Virus record (IMG/VR): IMGVR_UViG_3300046387_000246
Coordinates: 1 to 64,000 of that record
DNA: 64,000 bases
Reading direction: 5' to 3' (one strand)
Origin: a virus
The position numbers and the translations under genes are program-made. Each line of letters starts with the position of its first letter. Position 1 is the first letter of the stretch. Shown piece by piece: positions 12,574 through 26,600 of the stretch. The notes under the pieces were generated by a model that had not been told where the DNA came from, made no database searches, and saw only the letters and a program-made list of their open reading frames with translations.

Positions 12574-14666
12574 TGGCAGCAATTCCATCCAATTTAACCT
12601 CGTTAGATTTTACAGAGATCAGAGAATCTATTCGATCATATCTAAGAACAAGAGATGAGTTCACAGATTATGATTTTGACGGTTCTGCTGCATCATATCT
12701 TTTAGATGTTTTATCATATAACACTTATTATGCTTCATTCACCGCTAATATGGCGATGAACGAGGCTTTTCTCGAATCTGCGACTATTAGAGATAACGTT
12801 GTTAAAATTGCAAAACAATTAAACTATACACCACGTTCTGTAAAAGCACCAAAAGGATGTGTGCGATTTGCAGTACAAACTACTGTAATTGGTAATAGCA
12901 CAGACTATCCTAGTAGTGTAACTATGATTGCAGGTGATGTATTTGTTTCTACAACTGCTGGACAGGGATATACATTCACATTGCCAGAGAATTTAGTTGC
13001 TACTGTTGATCAAGCAACTGGAATCGCAACATTTACACAAGTTGTGATCTATCAAGGTAATACATTAGAGTATGAGTACGTTGTAGAGGACGTTAAGAAG
13101 AGAACATATCTAGTTCCATCAGATGCTATTGATACTGACCTATTAAAGGTCTCTATTGCACCTAACGCACAGTCTGAAGAGATTGACACATATAACTTAG
13201 TAGAAAATATTGTTGATGTTGATGGAACTACTCGTGGTTACTTCCTTGAAGAGACTGATGACCAAAGATACAACGTAGTTTTTGGTGATGGAGTTATCTG
13301 TCGTCAGTTAATTGCAGGTGAGGTTATTAAACTTAAGTATGTGAAGACTGAAGGAACTGCTGCTAACGGATGTAAGAGATTTAGCTTCATTGGACGCATT
13401 CAAGATTCAACTGGTCGCTTTGTTGCTACATCAAATGTATCATTAGTGACCATTGACGGTGCACAAGACGGTGAGGACTTAGAATCTACCCTATCGATTA
13501 AATTCAACGCTCCTAGGGCGTTTAACAGTCAAAACAGGGCAGTTACCGAATCAGACTATGAATACATTACCAAAAAAGTCTATCCTCAAGCAAAAGCAGT
13601 AACTGCTTACGGTGGGGAACGCTTACAACCTCCTGTTTATGGAAAGGTATACATTTCAATTAGGACTAAATCAGGTGCTTTACTTAATACCACAACTAAA
13701 AAAAGAATCAGGACAGATTTACAAAAATATTCCATCGCTGCGATTGAACCAGTTATCGTTGACCCAATTACCCTCTTTATCAGACCTAAAACTTGGGCAT
13801 TCTTTGACGGTAATAAGACTACACTATCAAATAATGAAATTGCGTCTAAAGTTCTTGGAGCTATCGATCAGTACAATTCTCAAGCAGAATCAACTCGATT
13901 TAATGGTCGTATTGATATCTCTGCTTACCAAACGATGATCGATTCATCAGATCCTGCAATTAGTGGTAATGTCACTCATATGACATTGGGTATGAACGTT
14001 GCTGGATTTAACTTTGGTCAAACATTTACTCAATGTATTGACTTTGGTAATGAAATCGCTAACCCTAACGATCTTTCAGGAGCAGACAAAGGGGGAAGTG
14101 GTACTGGCACAGATAACGGAGGTACTTGCACACCTAAGTATTCAAGTGTTAAGAGTGGTACATTCTATGCAACTGGTTATACCGAGAGTCTTCTCGCATT
14201 AACTGGAAGCACAAATGGCAATCAGATATCTTCTGCTTCTCTAATAGAGAATGACACTTCTGCATTCCTTCCAGTGAATATTCGTGATGATGGTTACGGA
14301 ACTCTAATTTTGGTTACAAAGGTTGACGAAACAGAGACTGTACTGAAAAAGAATGTAGGAACTGTAGATTATAAGAATGGACAGGTATGTTTAGGACCTA
14401 TCGATGTAGCAAGTACACCTGATGGAACTAATAGAATCCCTGTTACCGTGATACCTGCATCTAGTAACATAGACGTAGGTCCTGGCTTAGATCCAGCAAT
14501 CTTTAACCCAACTGTTCAGTCGATTGATTACACGATTGATACAACAAATGCTAAAACATTTGACCCATTTGACTTTACTCCTATCAACTTCGATGGTAGT
14601 TCTATAAATATCATTGATTATCCAACCACTGTATACGAAGTACCAGAATTTAATTCTTGCTTCTAG
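12573..14666 (+). CDS. 6: Baseplate wedge protein gp6
   Basis: A 697-residue protein; T4 gp6 has 660. The N-terminal segment (SLDFTEIRESIRSYLRTRDEFTDYDFDGSAAS...LLDVLSYNTYYASF) is the conserved start of the gp6/gpJ baseplate family, followed by the NEAFLESATIRDNVVKIAKQLNYTPRS motif. The C-terminal part carries GGGTGT-rich linker-like sequence (about residues 500-520) and further beta domains, longer than T4. gp6 makes the inner ring of the baseplate that rearranges on sheath contraction. It overlaps gp25 by 1 nt and precedes the giant ORF by 16 nt. Confidence 0.9.
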   Translation: MAAIPSNLTSLDFTEIRESIRSYLRTRDEFTDYDFDGSAASYLLDVLSYNTYYASFTANMAMNEAFLESATIRDNVVKIAKQLNYTPRSVKAPKGCVRFAVQTTVIGNSTDYPSSVTMIAGDVFVSTTAGQGYTFTLPENLVATVDQATGIATFTQVVIYQGNTLEYEYVVEDVKKRTYLVPSDAIDTDLLKVSIAPNAQSEEIDTYNLVENIVDVDGTTRGYFLEETDDQRYNVVFGDGVICRQLIAGEVIKLKYVKTEGTAANGCKRFSFIGRIQDSTGRFVATSNVSLVTIDGAQDGEDLESTLSIKFNAPRAFNSQNRAVTESDYEYITKKVYPQAKAVTAYGGERLQPPVYGKVYISIRTKSGALLNTTTKKRIRTDLQKYSIAAIEPVIVDPITLFIRPKTWAFFDGNKTTLSNNEIASKVLGAIDQYNSQAESTRFNGRIDISAYQTMIDSSDPAISGNVTHMTLGMNVAGFNFGQTFTQCIDFGNEIANPNDLSGADKGGSGTGTDNGGTCTPKYSSVKSGTFYATGYTESLLALTGSTNGNQISSASLIENDTSAFLPVNIRDDGYGTLILVTKVDETETVLKKNVGTVDYKNGQVCLGPIDVASTPDGTNRIPVTVIPASSNIDVGPGLDPAIFNPTVQSIDYTIDTTNAKTFDPFDFTPINFDGSSINIIDYPTTVYEVPEFNSCF

Positions 14667-14682
14667 TCTCTAAAAACATAAG

Positions 14683-17600
14683 ATGAAGGCTATTACAATA
14701 TCAGATAGGTTGCAGGATCAAATTCCTGCATTCATTAAAGAAGATAACGACCAGTTTGTCAATCTTTTAACGCAATATTATAAATCTCAAGAGAAATCGG
14801 GTCGTCCGTACGATGTTTTAAGTAACATACTGAGATATACAGATATTGGTTCGGGAGAATTTGACCCAAATTTCCTTTCTTCTACCTCTGCTGTACTAGA
14901 AAGAGTAGATCCGACACAAAAAACTATAATTGCAGAAAACGTAAATTACTTCCTCGAAAATGATGGTACAATTAAGATCGATGAAGAAGTCATTTACTAT
15001 GACAAAATTACACACTCTCCTGACATTGTTTTCACGCCTGGTGTTGACAAAGCCGAATTCGATAGAAAAATCCAAGAATTCGAACCAATTTCTGATCAAT
15101 TTGATGGTTCAACAACGCTATTTCCTTTAAGGTTACTTGGAAAACCTGTAACTCCTCAAAGTTCACAACATCTTCTTGTTATTGTAAATAACGAGTTTAA
15201 ATATCCAGATGTAGACTATTTCCTTGAAGGAGATAAGATACGTCTTGTAAACCCCCCAGAAACCCCTACAGGACTGCTTACAGGTGCTATCAATACAGTT
15301 CGTTACCTAATTGGTTACACAAGCATTCCTGTACGTTCTCTGGACACCATTACTGTTGCTAATGATGCTAAAGAATTTGAATTAAAGTTAGACGGATCAA
15401 GTTATACTCCATTATCTACTGTATCTTCTATAGTTGTTGTTAATAGAGTAGAAAAACGTCCATATGAAGATTTTACAATATTTGAAAATAAATTAATCTT
15501 TAAAGAGGATATTGGTGAAAATTCTGTTATCGCTATTCGTTCAATTGAACTTATTGCACCTGAATTTGGTGGTGGTGCGAGTGCAGTTGCTCAAATTGAA
15601 GATGAGAAGTTAAAATCAGTTATTGTTAAGGAAGGTGGTAGTGGATATCGTTTAAGTTTCGCTCCTAAGATTAGTGTTGCGTCAACTAAGGGTACTGGGT
15701 TTGGTGCTACTGCTGAAGCACTTGTTAATGGTATTAAAGAGACTCAATTACTATTTGCAGGACAAGGTTACGCTTCAAACAATCCTCCAGTTGTTATTGT
15801 TGACTCACCTGCTGACCCTGAAGGTAAAACTGCTCAAATCCGTGCAGTTGTTGATGATTCCATCGAAGGGGTCTCACAACTCATTGTAGACAGTTCAGGA
15901 AGTGGTTACGATAGGATCCCATCGATCAAATTCCAGAATCCTGGTGGTGCAACCATTAGTAACCCAACGTTAACTAACGGTGTGATCGATCCTGATTCAA
16001 TTACTGTCACAGATGATGGTTCAGGATATACTACTGCACCTCTTGTGTATTTGGATCTTCCAACAGGTGACAATGCCATAAGAGCTAACGTTGTTGCAAC
16101 AATTGATGCATTCGGGCGTGTTAATGGCATTACAGTCGTTTCAGGAGGACAAGGTTACACCAGTGTTCCTAGAGCACGTATTATTGATCCTGTAGGTGCA
16201 CAAATACTTGATGTCAATGTAACTGCGGGTAGAGTTACTAATATTGAACTATTAACTGGTGGTGCAGGTTACACAGACGCTCCATCGGTGTATATCGTTG
16301 ATAATAGGAAGGATATTACTGGTGCACCAGCTGGTGGTACTGGAGCAACTGCTGTTGCAACCATATTCAACGGAGAGATTACTGATATCAATATAACCAG
16401 TTTTGGAAATGGATACTCAGAAACAGAACCTCCTCAAGTTTTTATTGCTGCTCCACCTGCACCTGAAGCGTCTTGTGACGTTGGTTTTGGTGAAATTACT
16501 GGATTTACGATCCATAGTGCAGGTTCTGGATATCAACCATCTGCATTTGTTAACTGTAAGCGTGGTGTTTCTAGCACATCTTCATTTGATCAGAAAGGAA
16601 ACCAAGTATACAGTACAGAAGCATCTACAATTCAATCTTCACACGAGATTGGAGGAGTCATTCACAACCTAGATACACTCTTTGCTAAGGAATTATACAG
16701 AAGGTACGTAAATCAATATCTACCAAATGCGGAAATTGACTATGAAAAAGTAAATGCTCCGCAGATCATTAAAACTATTTCGGATTTTTACGCATCTAAG
16801 GGTACAAAGATCTCAACACAGTACCTATTCAAGATGCTGTTCTCTGAGAATGTGGATGTATCTTATCCAAAAGATGAGGTTATTAAACCATCTGCTGCAT
16901 CTTGGAACGTAGATACAGTCCTCCGTGCTGAACTTATAGAAGGTGATCCTATTGATTTACTTGATTCACAGTTAATTCAGTATGTGGATGACGTAGATAA
17001 CTCTGTTAAGGGTGCATCTGCACTGATTGAGAACGTTATTGCTATCAATACTGGTGTAGGAACTGTATATGAACTTGCTATATCTGAGGAAACACTACAG
17101 GGTTCATTCACTATACCCTACAAAACAACTCTTGTAGAATCACTTAACACTACAGAATCAATCATTACTGTTGACTCTACGATTGGTTGGCCAGAAAGAA
17201 ACGGAACTATCCGTATTAATGATACTGAGCAAGTACAATATAAGGAAAAGACACTTAACCAGTTCATTGAGTGTACACGTTCTAAGAATGGTGTTGTTGA
17301 AGATTGGGATGCGGGAACTGTAATTCACTCTGATATATTTGTATATTGCAATCGTGGAACCAATACTGAGATTAAATTGCGTGTTTTAGGTATTGCTGAT
17401 GCAAAATCTACCGTATTGACTGATACTGGTTCGTACTACTTACCTGGTGATAAATTAAACGTTGCATCTCTAGGTTCTACTGCTACAGATCAGCGTATCA
17501 CTTCTTGGTTGTATAACGTTAAGAAACTGATAAACGTTACTGATATTGTACCTGGCGGACTTAATAACCAGACTGCAACCGTAACTTGCTCTAATAAGCA

Positions 17601-20600
17601 CGGTCTTCTTGTTGGTGACACTGTTACCATCTACGGTGCAAACCCAACTGTGTTCAACGGTACGTTCCTAGTTACTTCACGTATTAGTGATTTCCTCTTT
17701 GAATACAATATACCTGCACCAGCAGATGCTGCTCCACAAGGTAATATCCTCCTATCTGTTGACTTGAATAAAGGTAAGTCTACAGAAGAAGGTATCAGCA
17801 TTGCAATTAGAGACTTTACTACAAACGTACAAAATACATTCTTTGACGATACACACTCATACATCGCTTCTTCAGGTATACCGAACTATCAGGTAGGTCC
17901 TTTCGTAGGTTCTGCACTGTTACCAGGTAACCAACGTAAACTTATACGTATACCACGTGTCATCAATACAATAAGTAAACGTGAACAAACAAGTTTCGGT
18001 CCTATCGGAGCCTGGGTGAACGGAGTTTCTGCCTGGTCATACAAGTCTGAAACAAAAATTAAGTACGGTGGTGTTATAGACATCTCCATAACAAACGTTG
18101 GACAGGGATATGATGCAGCGAATCCTCCTGTTATTGAGATTAGTGGAGGAAATGGTACAGGTGCTGCTGCTAGTGTTGTTGTAAACGGAGCGTTAAGTGA
18201 GATTGAAGTTACTTCTGGTGGTACTGGTTATACTTCTAGTCCTCTTGTTTCTATCGTGGGTGGTAACGGATTCGGTGCAACTGCTACTGCTGTTATTACA
18301 AACGGTGTAGTTTCTAAGATCTTAGTAGAAAACCCAGGTCAAGGATATACATCTCAACCTGATGTGTCTATTTCAGGTGGTGAAGGAACAGGTGCAACTG
18401 CTACTGCTGAAGTTCGCGGACCTATTCAGTCTGTAAGTATTGACAATGCAGGTTCATCTTATACCGCATCTCCTACTATTAAACTAAATTCAGGTGAAGG
18501 TGCTGTTGCACAATCAATCATTATTAATGGTCGTATCGTTTCAATCGCTATTATTGCAGCAGGTCGTGCATATACTACTGCACCAGAGATTGTAATCAAT
18601 GGAGATGGTTATGGTGCTGTGGCAAGAGCTACAATTGGTACAGTTGGTGAAGATAGAGGTAAGGTTATTGGTGTTACAGTTGTAAATAGAGGTATAGGAT
18701 ATACAACAGGTAACACAACGATCCGATTGGAAGCAGTCGGTGAGATGGCGACATTCACTGCAAACGTTTTTGAGTGGACACGTAACCTACAAGATGAATT
18801 AGGACAATCCTTTGATACAGCACGCGGTTATGTGTTTGCAGGTTACAACACTCAGTATGGTGGTGAATATGCTCACGTATCTGATCCAAAACAGCTCCGT
18901 TACGTCTTAGGCGATAATGTCTTCAAAAACCAATCGACTCAACAATTACAAGAACTTGCTACTGGGTGGTTACATTCTCCGATTCTTGGATGGGCATTCG
19001 ATGGTAACCCCATTTATGGTCCTTATGGTTACATTGATGCTACCGACCAGTCTTCTGGTGTACGTCGTATTAGAAGCTCTTATAAGATTAAGGATGTCTT
19101 AATCTATGACGCTGCAACTAACCCAACTCCAGTAAGAGCAGACGGACCTCTACTAAGCAACTATTCAGCTGGATCATTTATTGAAGATTATGAATATACT
19201 TTCCAATATGGTGACTTAGATCAATATAACGGGCGTTTTTGTAAGACTCCTGAATTCCCTGAAGGCATATATGCGTACTTTGTGTCTATCGATGCATCAG
19301 ATGCAGGTAATCCTATATTCCCATACATATGCGGTTCTCAACTTTATTCTAAAGCAGATGAGTGGAACTACAGTCAGAATGCTGTTCAAACAAATATTCC
19401 ATTAGGTGTTGTTAGATTTAGAGATCCATATGAAGATGTTGACATCGATATTGATCGTCAACCAAACCAAGATACTGATATTCTTGTAACTGAATTTGGT
19501 GAGGAACTTATCTTTGAAATTGAAGATACAAACCGTGATGGTGTTATCAATAATTTAGAAGATAGTACACCTATTAATATTGCAGAAGAACCTGTACTTC
19601 AGTTATTCGATTACTATCCTAAAGTTTCTACTAGATCAGAAGTTGATATTGACATTGAAACTACGACTAAATTTGAGGATGCTCAAGTTGATGGATTTGT
19701 GGTAGAGAATCCTGGTATTTCTTATAAAGTAAACGATAAACTATACTTTGATAATACAGATACAGAAGGATTTGGTGCTTCTGCTAAAGTTGACTCAGTT
19801 AAAGGTCTTTCAATATCTGGTTATTCTTCATATATGGCGAATGATATACCTTATGGTCGTATCACTACTCCTTCAGAACACGAATTGCGTATTGGTGATG
19901 AAGTTATCGTTACCAGTAATCCTATATTAGATTCTACAAATAAAACTTATAGAGTTAAAGTTATATCTGGTGTTGAAGAATTAACAATTACACAGAATGG
20001 TGTTGGTTATTCTTCTGAACTACCTCCAACCTATGAGTTGATTACTGACACAGGACAAGATTTCCAACTTTCTCTGGTTAGAACTGATGCAGGTGGTGTT
20101 TCACAAGCAAATATTATCAACTCTGGTTCTGGATACAGTGCTTCTAATCCTCCACAGATCAGAGTATCACATCCACAGAGATATAAGAAAGCAACTTACT
20201 TCTTATCCTTTATTAAAGAAGCAACTGGTATTCTTTCAGTAAATGACGTTAGAGTCGCTGATGACCGTACTATCTACGTTGTTGGACAAAGAGATATAAC
20301 TGGTGGTGATACTTGTGGTGTTCTTGCTAAGTTCAACAGTGATGGTCGTTTACTTTGGCAGAGAACCTTAGTTCCTACAGTTCCAAATGCTAATCCCAAG
20401 TCACTAAAATGGAATTCACTATATGTCGAAAACAGCAATCCTCATAATATCTACGTTATTGGTGAAACTGTTCCTAATATTACTAACTTAACTCATAACC
20501 CAGACGTTATCGTTGCAAAATATACTTCAGGATTTGATAATGCAAACAACCCTGATGGTATTCTTCAGTGGCAACGTGATATTGCAGGTATATCTGGTGC

Positions 20601-23600
20601 TACAAGAAGGGACTATGCTACTTCTATTGCTCTTGATCAAGATGGAAGAGTAATGATAGGTGGTTATACAGACTCTAACAGTTTGTATGCTGACGATATG
20701 TGGGTTGCTTTACTTGATATCGATGGATCTATTATGGAGAAGCGTAAAATCGCTTCTAGTGCAGTCAGTGAAAGATTACATCAGTTAAAGTGGAAGTCTA
20801 CAGATAGATTCCTTTTTGTTGGTATTAACGAACCAGATAATACCTCTGACATCATTATTGGTGAAACTGTCTATGATAGTGCAACTATTGAATTAGCTTG
20901 GTCTAAGAAGATCACTAATGCATCTTACAAGTTTAAGAATCCAACATTTACTATTGATGAATATGGTTCTGTATATGTAACTGCTACTGCTGTTAATACT
21001 GATGGTAAGAATTATGGTGTTTTATATGTAAAATTTGACAATGACGTTTATACTTCTACCATACACCAAAAGATCTTTGTACCAAGTGGTACTTATCAGA
21101 GTTGTGAGAATGGTGGAGTTAAATTTGATATCTTTGGTAACGTTGATGTATCTTGTTCTGTACAGGAAGATTTCAATGCTGCTAAATCTGTAACTCTAAA
21201 GGTAGGTTGGAACACAGGTACCGCTATTAATTCTACAGTTCTATCAGAAACAAGTGGTATTGGTTTCAAACCTGTTGCAGTATCTAATGATAACTCAGGT
21301 GATACTATTGTTGTTGGTAATAAAGTTGAATCTGACCAACTTGCAATCTTTAACTGGGATACTGCTGATAACTTATTTGATGAGACATATAATGACACTT
21401 TAAAAACTGGTACAAACAAACAGTGGTATGCTACTGGTAACGCTGTAATTGATGACACTAAGAAATTTGCTGGTGCATCTTCTATTAAATTAGATGCTGC
21501 TAACTCTCTTGCACTTCAGTATGGATCAGATGTAGCAACCAGTTGGACTATGGAGGGATTCTGGGCACTAGGATCTACTCAGTACGCTGCTGCTAATACA
21601 AAACCAATATTCTATACATCTACTGATAATGCAGGTAACGTTGTTAAATTTGGTCTTGATGCTGATCAAAGTAGTCCCAACTACGGTAAATCATTTATAG
21701 ACATCTCAGGTACAACTACATTCTCTGCTGCATCTGTATACTTTGCTGTACTTAATAATGAAGTATTCATTCACGTAGCAGCAGTTAAAGAACGTGTTGG
21801 AGTTGGAGATTACAAATATAGATTCTTTATTAATGGTATTGAAACACAAGTTCTTACAAGTACCACAATTGATGTTAATTTAAAAGATGCTAGTGTGGGT
21901 CCTGATGGAACACCTGGTTCAGTCAATAACTGGATTGGTTGGATTGACAACATAGTCATCTCACCGACCGCCAAGTATGTTGAAGCGTTTACTCCCCCTG
22001 ATACACCGATTCTTGGTTCTAATAGTATCAGTAAAGGTTTCTTATACAAGGTTGACAAAGATAAAACACAGTTAGGATCATTTACTCTTAACGATGTTGA
22101 ATCAGGACATCAGATAACTCTTGCTTCTACATCTGCATATACATTCAATACTCAAGCAGTAACGCTGAATCCTTGGACAATAGGTCCTGCTGGTATTCAA
22201 ATCCTTGACTATGGTGATGTAGTAGCACAGCACGTACCTGGTGTATTTACAGTCACATCTACAGATCAGTCTTACGCTAATAAAACTTCTACTATTCCTA
22301 CACCAGGTGGTAAGAAATTACTTCTTACAACTACTGTTGTACCAAAATACTACTTCAAGGATGCAACATATACACAAATTGACCTTGTTAAGACAATATC
22401 ATTTAATCAACCAGCTACATTCACTAAAGGTGCTACATTACAACAGTATTCAGTGATTGGTGGTTCTGATGTTATATCTGCGTATGGTCAAATTGTTGAA
22501 GTAGGAGCTAGTTCTGTCAAGATTGGTAAGATTATTGGTACATTTGATAACACAAAACTACTAAAATCAACTGCTAATGACATAAATGAACTAGAAAGGA
22601 ACTTTACAGAAGAAAAAACAGAAACACAATGGGCAACTAACTTCAATTACACTGTTGGAGATGTAGTTTATAACGATAAAAAACTCTATACTGCACAAAC
22701 AACTGGTGTTTCAAGTACAATTGCACCTGTACATACAACTGGAGTTGTTTCTGATGGTGCTATTAACTGGGCTTATACCTCAGCATCAGGCATATATGTT
22801 GTAGATCTTGCAAATACATCTTATAATGGCAGTACATTAGCAACATTTGCTTCTTGGAAAGCATTCTCAGCGTCTGATTACACTATTAAGATTGAAGAAA
22901 TCTATGATGACTCCAACTTTATTAAAGGAGACACCATTGATGCTGATGCTGTCAACCTACAATTTGCTGTTGATGCTACTGGTAAGATAGCAACCTTCAC
23001 TGGACTGCTTGGTGTTAAGAAGATATCTTTAATTGCAAAACTTAATAAGGACGTAATTCCTTCTGGATCACTTACAAACACTGATTTAGTATATTGTTCT
23101 GCTGCAAGTAGACATAATTTCGAACTTAATGACATTATATTCACTGAAAACTTTGGTACTAATGATTATAATGGTTCATTCTTCGTAGAAGAGATATTTA
23201 ATTCTAGAGACTTCAGTTTCCGTCTAAGAAGCACTGCTGTACAAGATCCTACCTTTGCTGGAACTGGATCTTCAGTAGCTAACGTCAATATTTACGCTAA
23301 ACATCCTAAATTCCTCTTTGTTAGAGGTCATCAGTACATTTTTGACCTTGATGATGCTTCTAACTTAGGATATTACTTGTCATTCTCTAAAGATAACCAG
23401 TATAAACTGGAATATCCTTTCATTAATATCGTTAGAGAAGGTACACCAGGTTTCACTGATGATGATTCACCAACTCCATTGGTTAAATTTATCATTAACG
23501 AAGACGTTACTAATATTTCATACTACTTTGACCCTTCTAGAACAGGTGCAAACTCTCCTGTTGGTGAAGGATCATTCATTGACGTTATAACTTCACCTTA

Positions 23601-26600
23601 TCAAGGTACATTTAGAGTAACTGGTACAAGTAACGGTGGTAAAACATTCGACTTCAGACTATTAAATGAACCAGAAAAAACTACTGGTGCTGTGGGTAAT
23701 GATGAATTTGGTCTTCCTCGTTCTACTTACTCAACAACATCAATTAAGGCTATCGGACCTATTTCCGCTATTAAACTGGTAAATCCAGGTGGATTCTATC
23801 AGAAACTACCAATCGTTACAGATATTGCTTCTAACAGAGAAATTGAAAAGGTTAGAGTTACTAACGGTGGTACTGAATATGTAAATGGTGTCTATTATAA
23901 TGTTCCTATCTCTGGAGACGGTGAAGGTGCTATGTGTAACATCACAGTTACTGATGACGGTGACTTTACTGGTGTTATAACTGATGTTACTTTAACCTCA
24001 GCAGGTAAAGGATATAAAACTGCAACTATTGATGTAGATGCTATACCAGGTATTTTAGGACCTCTACTTGCAGGTTCTGGTGCAGTACTAGATGTTGTGA
24101 TTCCTGATGAAGGTTCAGGTGCATCTGTATTCTTACAAGGTAAATCAATTGGTAAGATCAAGAAACTTAAGAACAATGAATTTGGTTTCGGTTATTCTCA
24201 CGACTATACACTAAAACCTGAAATAACTTTCCCTGTAAACCTTCAGTTGTTTAATACCGCTTTACTAGCACAAATCAAGATAACTGACCCAGGTTCTGGT
24301 TATACTTCAACACCTGCTGTTGTAATCGAAGGTGGTGGTGGTTCTGGTGCTAGTGCTGAAGCAATAGTTAAGAACAACAGACTTTCCGAGATCATTATTA
24401 AAGATCCAGGTGCAGGTTACAGTTCTGAACCAACAGTTACACTTAAATCAGAATTTAACTACGTTGTTAACGTTGATTTAGGATATCTACAGTTCAACTT
24501 CCCACACGGTATAACAAACGGAGCAGAAGTAACATTAAGAGCAGAGGATCTTGGATCTACAGTCGGTATTCTACCAAAACCTAGTTCAGCAGGTTTGGTC
24601 AGTCTATCTTCTTCCCAGACATACTATGCTATTGCAGGTCAAGCAAATGGTCTTGAATCTGATCAGTTACGTATCTCTCTAACACAGTTAGATGCTGAAT
24701 CTGGTTCTTACATTACATTCCTAACACAAGGTGAAGGTAGACAGATACTTCTTACTGAGGTATTTGGTGGTCAAGCAACTGCTATCGTTGAAACTTCTAG
24801 ATTCCTTGCAGGTGAACTTGTTTATCAAGGTACTTCACTTCAACTTGCATCTGCTACAGGTTATGTTTCTACTAACGAAGGTTGGCAGATCGGACCTAGA
24901 ATCCTTAAACTTGAAAACTATGACGGTGTATGGAATCCTGGTGAAAGAGTAACTGGTGAGGTATCACGTGCTTCTGGTTTGATTGATAACCTTTCTATTG
25001 CAAGAGGTACACTTGAAATTGCATCTCTAACCAATACACCAGGTCAGTTTATCGATGACGTTGGTAAACCATCTGAAATTGTTCAGAAGATTCAAGATAG
25101 TTACTTCTATCAGAACTTCTCCTATGTTATTAAGTCTCAAACACCTATTAACCAGTGGAGAAAACCTGTACTAGAAACAAACCACCCTGTTGGATTTAAC
25201 CTATTTGGTGAACTATCAATCACTGGTGGTAAGGATATATCTGGAAGAAAGGTTGTATCTGACCTTATTAAAGAAGTTAATATTAATAGTTTCACTAATA
25301 TTAATAAAATTACATCATTTGCTAACGCACAACCAATTTATACTCAGTTTAATAACACTGAAGTCTTATTCAGACAGAAGAGACTTACTAACTCTGAGGA
25401 AATTCTAACTTCTATCGTTAAGAAATTAGATGATATTTCTGAGGACTTTGATGGAATTAGAACTCAATTCCCTCTTAATGTAGAGGGTGGAAGTATTACA
25501 GCAGCAGATAATCAGATGTTTGTCTTGATTAATGGTGTTGCACAGTCTCCTAGCGTAGCATTCTCAACTTCAGGACCTTCAGTTGTCTTTACTGAAGCAC
25601 CGAAAGCACCTTCTAGAATTAAGTTTAGAAAGGTTACACTAGCACAAAAGATAATCACAAGACTAACATTTAGTAGTATTGGTGGTATTTTCCCATTACT
25701 AGGCAATACAGTTCGTGGTATAGTTTCTGAAGCAACTGCAACTGTAATTGACTCTGGTACTAATTACATTGACGTTATTGATGGAGAAGGAACTTTCCAA
25801 ATCAATGAAAATGTTCTTAATAGTGCCACAGGATTTAACTCTGTTCTTAGCGATGTTTCTCCTCAAACTTCTAAGACTATCTACGAACAAGGTGAAAGAA
25901 TTACTAACCTACAAGGTAAGTTTGCTGTTATTGAAGAAAATAACCTAGATGATGGTACTGTTACTAATTTACTTGTTGTTTCTCGTACATCTGGTACTGC
26001 TGAGTTTGAAACTGGTGAATTTGATTTAGGATTTAACGATATAATTTATTCAGCACGTTCTAAGATTGCAGCAACTATTCAGTCTATTGCACCTTATCAG
26101 GATGAGGTATCTAATCAAATTATTGATACAGTTGATCTATCTCCTTCATCTTCCTTCTTTGGTCTTGTATTCCAGAGGGTTCCTTCAATTACTTTCCCGA
26201 ACGTTATCCTTGATAATATTTCAGAGACTGTTATTAACCCAACTGAACTTTATACTGAAACAGTTAATAACCAAGACTTCCTAGACTTTGAGAATGTACG
26301 TAACCAAGAGGTTAGACTTTATAACCAATCTGGTACTGCATTTGTTGCTGGTGATAAATTACGTCTTAAGAAACTATACTTTGGTAACTCTTCACTAAGA
26401 AGGGGACACGATGTACGTACATTTAACGCTGCTGAGGCTCTAACACGTAATGCAAGATTTATTGCAGAAGAATCCGTGGGAGCAATGTTGGCTTTCTACC
26501 CCTCCTTTAGCATTCAAACTGGAAGAAACGCAGATTGTGAAGATGATATCGTAGATGCTCTTACTATGATGGCGTGGCAGTTAGAGTTTGATGGTAACTC

